Origin: M3007 sp031425155
GTDB taxonomy: Bacteria > Bacteroidota > Bacteroidia > Chitinophagales > Saprospiraceae
Assembly (NCBI GenBank): GCA_031425155.1
Contig: JANPIV010000041.1
Span: 135,184-199,183, forward strand
DNA: 64,000 nt
Direction of reading: 5' to 3'
The position numbers were made by a program, and so were the translations under genes. How positions within the stretch are numbered: position 1 is the stretch's first letter; each line of letters begins with the position of its first letter. This document shows positions 60,392 to 64,000 of this stretch, piece by piece. The notes under the pieces were generated by a model. That model did no database searches. It was not told where the DNA came from and saw only the letters and a list, made by a program, of their open reading frames with translations.

Positions 60392-61429
60392 CTATCGCGG
60401 CACCTCTATTTTCTTGACAATTTCATCTAACACTTCGCGGGTAGTAAAACCTTCCATATCGCGTTCCGGCGTCAGGATAACCCGGTGATTGAGTGCCGGG
60501 AAAGAGACGTAACGAATGTCGTCGGGGGTCACAAAGTTACGCCCGCTCATAGCCGCTACGGCTTTGGCGGTCTTCATCAGGGCCAACGATGCGCGCGGAC
60601 TGGCACCAAGAAAAAGGTCGGTATTGTTGCGTGTATTATGCACGATGGCCGCAATGTAATCCAGCAGTTCTTCGCGGATATACACCTGCTCGATGCGCCG
60701 CTGACAGTCAGCAATGTCGCTGGGCGTAAGCACCTGCATCACCTGCTCGCGCAGTACGCCGCTGAAATCGTTGCGAAAGCGACGCAGAATCAGTTTCTCC
60801 TCTTCCAAACTAGGATATTGCAGGATGATTTTGAACAGGAAACGGTCGAGTTGCGCCTCCGGCAATTTATAAGTGCCCTCCTGCTCGATGGGATTCTGGG
60901 TAGCAATCACAAAAAACGGGCTTTCCATCGGGTACGTCACCCCATCCACGGTCACCTGCTTTTCTTCCATAACCTCGAATAAAGCCGCCTGCGTCTTGGC
61001 TGGCGAGCGGTTGATCTCGTCAATCAGCACGACATTGGAGAACACCGGCCCCGGCTTGAAACTGAATTCCGAGTGTTTCATATTGAACACCGGCGTACCC
61101 ACCACGTCGGCGGGCATCAGGTCGGGTGTAAACTGGATGCGGCCAAAAGATGTATTGATCGTTTGTGCCAACAACTTGGCTGTCAAGGTCTTAGCAATTC
61201 CTGGCACCCCTTCCAGCAACACGTGTCCGCCGGTAAATAAGGCCACCAACAACAGATCGAGCATATCTTCCTGCCCGACAATGACCTGGCTGATCTGTTC
61301 TTTCACCCGTTCGGCCCGCTCGCGTACCGGGCGTACGTCCACGCCTTGGGGAATCGGGTCAGAAACGGGGGTTTCTTCCGGCAGAAAATCTTCTTGTGGC
61401 TCGAAGGGCTCGTTTTCGTTAGTGGTCAT
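60392..61429 (-). CDS. MoxR family AAA+ ATPase
   Basis: A 345-residue AAA+ ATPase: Walker A LEGVPGIAKT (about 72-81), Walker B VVLIDEINRSP, sensor IATQNPIEQEGTY and the MoxR-typical N-terminal acidic extension. MoxR ATPases act as chaperones for partner proteins often encoded beside them, commonly with DUF58 and vWA proteins. Here the upstream neighbour is the DUF4350 protein gene (52 bp apart), a common MoxR companion. Confidence 0.93.
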   Translation of the reverse strand: MTTNENEPFEPQEDFLPEETPVSDPIPQGVDVRPVRERAERVKEQISQVIVGQEDMLDLLLVALFTGGHVLLEGVPGIAKTLTAKLLAQTINTSFGRIQFTPDLMPADVVGTPVFNMKHSEFSFKPGPVFSNVVLIDEINRSPAKTQAALFEVMEEKQVTVDGVTYPMESPFFVIATQNPIEQEGTYKLPEAQLDRFLFKIILQYPSLEEEKLILRRFRNDFSGVLREQVMQVLTPSDIADCQRRIEQVYIREELLDYIAAIVHNTRNNTDLFLGASPRASLALMKTAKAVAAMSGRNFVTPDDIRYVSFPALNHRVILTPERDMEGFTTREVLDEIVKKIEVPR

Positions 61430-61481
61430 GCTTGCGGAAATCAAAATTTTGAATTGTTCAATGAAATGCCAAATGTGTGTT

Positions 61482-62786
61482 CTATTTCGCTCTCTTAGAA
61501 AAGCCTTCCATCGCCAGGTGCAAATCTACCATCATTTGCTCAGTAGGTTCGTAGCGCACCGTATCCGCATAACGCGTAAAAATATCGCGGATATGGTGCT
61601 CCTGCACTTCCGATAATTTGGCCAATCGCCGGAAAAACTCATCGTCGGTACGCGGCAGCAAACTCACCGCATCCACGTTGGCCACCACACCGTAGCGTTC
61701 GCGTAACTGGGCGAGGAACAGTTTCATTTGCTGGATGCTCTGGGCCTGATAGTCCCGCTCGCGGAAATGCAGATTGGCAATCGTGCTGATGAACTCGTAG
61801 GAAGAATTTTCATTTTTGGGCAATATGGGAATAATGCGCTGGCGACGTTTGGCTCGAAAAAACAGCCACGCGCCCGCCAATCCCGCCAGTAAATACCAGG
61901 CCCAGGCCAGAGCAGGCTGCTGCAAAATAAACGTCAACGGATGTTCATCTTCCAGTCCGCCCCGGGTACCGCGATTGCGCCGCCGGGCCACAGCTTCGGG
62001 CACCTGACTCAGGTCGTCCCACCAAATATCGCCTGCCGCCAGATGCGACCACGCTCCTTCGACATAAGGCCGCGTTTCGGCGCGCAACAGGCTGAAATTG
62101 GAAAAAACAATGGGATTGGTATGCAACAAAAAACGACCCTGCCCGAAAGGAAATTCCGCAAAACCCACCACCGAATCGTTCACATATCCCAGTGGCCGCT
62201 GCGGCTGGTCGGAGCAGAAATACACGTCCGGAATATAATGCCAGCCGTAGTCCTGCTTTTTATTTTGAAAAGCGTAGTAAAAAACCGGGTCGTCTTTCAA
62301 CGCTGGCTCGGTCAGGCTGAATTTGGCAAAAGTATCCGTTGTAGTCGCGTAATCATCCCAGCCGACCTCGTTGCATTCGGAGTAATACAAATGAAACATC
62401 AGATCGAAAGGAATGGTCTTACTGGCGATGAAAGCCGTGTTGCCAGCGGCCACAAACTCTAGTAACCGACTGGTACTCAACGAGTCCAGATACAGTGCCT
62501 CGCCCACAAAAACATAGTTCCGACCGCCCACACTGTCCTTCGGCAGTTCGTCGGCCACATTGCTGCTGATCTTCCGCAGCATCTGGCCGGGAAAATAATT
62601 TTCCAGCAGCCGATAAGCGATGCGGGTACCATAGGGTTGGTCGCTGCGTTCGCGATAGGCCTTTTTATTCCAAGAAGACTCCTGCCAATCGAACTTAGGC
62701 TGTTGGGATTCATAGAAAAAATAGAACACCGCGCCCAACAGCACGACGGCCAGCAAAACCAGCAATGGTAACGAACGGTTGGACAT
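61482..62786 (-). CDS. DUF4350 domain membrane protein
   Basis: A 434-residue protein with an N-terminal helix (LLVLLAVVLLGAVFYFFY), a DUF4350-type extracytoplasmic domain (about 40-250: KAYRERSDQPYGTRIAYRLL, then FVGEALYLDSLSTSRLLEFV), a second helix (WAWYLLAGLAGAWLFF, about 300) and a cytoplasmic tail. Adjacent to moxR on the same strand. The family is found with MoxR/DUF58 operons; the function is not known. ATG 62786 is preferred because an upstream in-frame ATG would read through a palindromic repeat. Confidence 0.85.
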   Translation of the reverse strand: MSNRSLPLLVLLAVVLLGAVFYFFYESQQPKFDWQESSWNKKAYRERSDQPYGTRIAYRLLENYFPGQMLRKISSNVADELPKDSVGGRNYVFVGEALYLDSLSTSRLLEFVAAGNTAFIASKTIPFDLMFHLYYSECNEVGWDDYATTTDTFAKFSLTEPALKDDPVFYYAFQNKKQDYGWHYIPDVYFCSDQPQRPLGYVNDSVVGFAEFPFGQGRFLLHTNPIVFSNFSLLRAETRPYVEGAWSHLAAGDIWWDDLSQVPEAVARRRNRGTRGGLEDEHPLTFILQQPALAWAWYLLAGLAGAWLFFRAKRRQRIIPILPKNENSSYEFISTIANLHFRERDYQAQSIQQMKLFLAQLRERYGVVANVDAVSLLPRTDDEFFRRLAKLSEVQEHHIRDIFTRYADTVRYEPTEQMMVDLHLAMEGFSKRAK

Positions 62787-62801
62787 AGACGAATGCGGAA
62801 T

Positions 62802-62829
62802 GTAGAGACGTTGCATGCAACGTCTCTAC
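62802..62829. repeat. Perfect 28-bp palindrome between the DUF4350 and cyclophilin genes
   Basis: GTAGAGACGTTGCA at 62802-62815 is followed directly by its reverse complement TGCAACGTCTCTAC (62816-62829). It lies 16 bp before the DUF4350 start codon and 10 bp after the end of the cyclophilin gene. It could be a terminator or an operator; heptad words (GAATGCGGAAT) adjoin it at 62791. Confidence 0.8.
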
Positions 62830-62838
62830 GGTATGGTT

Positions 62839-63729
62839 TTATTTAATGACCCGGATTTTCATTTTCACGTCCTTCACCGGGCGGTCACCGGCACTGGTCT
62901 GAGTAGTAGCTATTTTGTCAATAATATCCAGCCCTTTGATGACGCGGCCAAACACTGTGTAGTCGCGATCCAGACTTGGGGTGCCGCCTTCGGCGAGATA
63001 GGCGGCGCGTTGCTCCGGCGTATAATGAAAATGCTTCATGGTTTCCATCTGGTTGAGCATCGCCTCGGTGATGGGGCCGCCCTGCACCACATAGAATTGC
63101 GAACCGCTTGATTTTTTCTCCGGGTTGGATGGGCCGCCGGTACGGGCTGCCGCCAGGGCACCTTTGAGGTGAACCAGCGAATCCACAAACTCAGCCGGAA
63201 CCTGGTACGATGGGCCACCCATTCCCAACTGCTTGCCAGCGGGCGCATTGCGCGAATCAGGATCACCGCCCTGAATCATAAAGCCATTGATGACCCGGTG
63301 AAACAACAGATCGTTGAAGTAGCCTTCTTCGGCCAGTTTAATGAAGTTGTCGCGGTGCTTGGGCGTCGCATTGTAAAGTTCAGCGGTCATCGTACCGAAA
63401 TCGGTTTCGATCTCGACGAGGCAGCGTTCGGGTGCAGTTACCTGGATCATTTGTTTGCTTATGACTGATTTAGAGCCTTTAGTGGCTTTGAGCGTGACGG
63501 TGAAATTACCGCTGTGGGTGTAACGGTGGGTAGGATTGGCTTCGGTAGAAGTGCCGCCATCGCCAAAATCCCAGGCATAACTATCGGCCTTCACGGAGGT
63601 GTTGGCAAAAGTGACATTGCTGGGGGCCACTATTTTTTGCGTCGGCAAAGTAAAATTAGCCACTGGCTTTACGGCACAGGAGCTAAGGGTAAGCAGCGCA
63701 AAAAGCGCGGGAAAAATCAGGTTTTTCAT
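62839..63729 (-). CDS. PKD-cyclophilin lipoprotein (peptidyl-prolyl isomerase)
   Basis: A 296-residue lipoprotein (lipobox LTLSSC, Cys18). Residues about 22-95 form a PKD domain (YAWDFGDGGTSTEANPTHRY is the core motif), and residues about 105-296 a cyclophilin-type PPIase (ELYNATPKHRDNFIKLAEEG, LLFHRVINGFMIQGGDP, SGSQFYVV, FGRVIKGLDIIDKI). The catalytic Arg (FHRVI) is present. The W of the classic cyclosporin-binding site is not obvious. A periplasmic or surface folding helper is the likely role. ATG 63729 begins the lipoprotein signal. Confidence 0.92.
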   Translation of the reverse strand: MKNLIFPALFALLTLSSCAVKPVANFTLPTQKIVAPSNVTFANTSVKADSYAWDFGDGGTSTEANPTHRYTHSGNFTVTLKATKGSKSVISKQMIQVTAPERCLVEIETDFGTMTAELYNATPKHRDNFIKLAEEGYFNDLLFHRVINGFMIQGGDPDSRNAPAGKQLGMGGPSYQVPAEFVDSLVHLKGALAAARTGGPSNPEKKSSGSQFYVVQGGPITEAMLNQMETMKHFHYTPEQRAAYLAEGGTPSLDRDYTVFGRVIKGLDIIDKIATTQTSAGDRPVKDVKMKIRVIK

Positions 63730-64000
63730 GTCAAAAAAACGATAATGTAAGTAAATAAGCAAATTTGCAGTTTGAATGGGGCTGGCTCACAAGCCACTTC
63801 GCCGTTTTTAGCCAAGAATTATGTATTATATTTAGGTGATTAAATCCTATAAGGTTTTGAAAACCTATGGCATGTACACAAGTTCATTGACAAGATTGTA
63901 AGATTTTAAGGGGGTATATAAGGATAGCCTGGAATTGCCGGATTCCGGTTTTCAAGGTGATTGGTCCTGGAGGTCTTTGGGATGCGAGCCCTTTCCAGCC
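63730..64000. other. Right-end intergenic DNA
   Basis: The last 271 bp show no convincing coding frame. An imperfect palindrome, CCTATAAGGTTTTGAAAACC at about 63846, stands in the middle and resembles a terminator or REP-type unit. The final 100 bp may belong to a feature beyond the window; the open minus-strand frame there has no family-like sequence. Confidence 0.4.

Noticed and set aside
63901..64000. Possible partial gene at the right edge
   Set aside because: The open minus-strand frame is short and lacks any family-like sequence. The DNA looks intergenic.

Overview
The window looks like a chromosomal segment from a member of the Bacteroidota, most likely the Saprospiraceae group. The taxonomic signals are: type IX secretion (T9SS) cargo tails of both sorting types, a PorP/SprF protein next to an SprB-repeat adhesin, TonB-dependent receptors with a carboxypeptidase-like N-domain, two DUF4249 lipoproteins, a PafA-type phosphatase, a short AMP nucleosidase, a GlcNAcase/serine-hydrolase fusion, few Shine-Dalgarno sequences and several TAnnTTTG-type -7 boxes. 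Base composition is near 50% GC by eye. I saw no rRNA, tRNA, CRISPR array, phage or complete insertion sequence.

Layout. 1-8.5 kb: the cut-off N-terminus of a multi-pass membrane protein, an alkyltransferase-like protein, RsmA, a membrane protein with a predicted effector-associated domain (EAD11), two short-chain dehydrogenases, a lone MlaE-type permease, PrmA and a phospholipase D protein. 9-21 kb: a YitT membrane protein, a GH3/beta-lactamase-fold fusion, a DUF433/DUF5615 pair, AMP nucleosidase, a SPOR protein, TadA, a frameshifted LVIVD lipoprotein, an outer-membrane protein, an SF1 helicase, a Uma2 nuclease and a small NTF2-like protein. 21-29.5 kb: a polytopic membrane protein, a TonB receptor with two tandem DUF4249 lipoproteins, a YgjP-type metalloprotease, an Rpn-like nuclease and a truncated globin. 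29.5-38.7 kb: PafA-type phosphatase, acyl-CoA dehydrogenase, YigZ, PabB, a PAP2-like protein, SmpB, PgeF and an OmpR-type regulator. 38.9-43.4 kb: a second TonB receptor and a secreted alpha/beta-hydrolase-fold protein. 44-63.7 kb, all on the minus strand: a very large peptidase-like/propeller/beta-barrel protein, FkbM methyltransferase, amino acid permease, PorP/SprF, an SprB-repeat adhesin with cohesin-like modules, a small cohesin-like protein, a dockerin-containing protein, a LuxR-type regulator, MoxR, DUF4350 and a PKD-cyclophilin lipoprotein.

The most coherent multi-gene system is at 50872-59607. Three neighbouring T9SS cargo proteins carry cohesin-like and dockerin-like modules and sit beside their PorP/SprF partner and a response regulator. 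This suggests a secreted, cohesin/dockerin-type surface assembly.

The most unusual DNA-level feature is how often gene boundaries carry short-period degenerate tandem arrays (7, 8, 14 or 18 bp) or long inverted repeats. Some of these lie inside coding sequence: the PabB and PgeF tails, two places in the helicase, and the signal peptide of the large surface protein. Several 130-260 bp elements with terminal inverted repeats and no transposase are also present.
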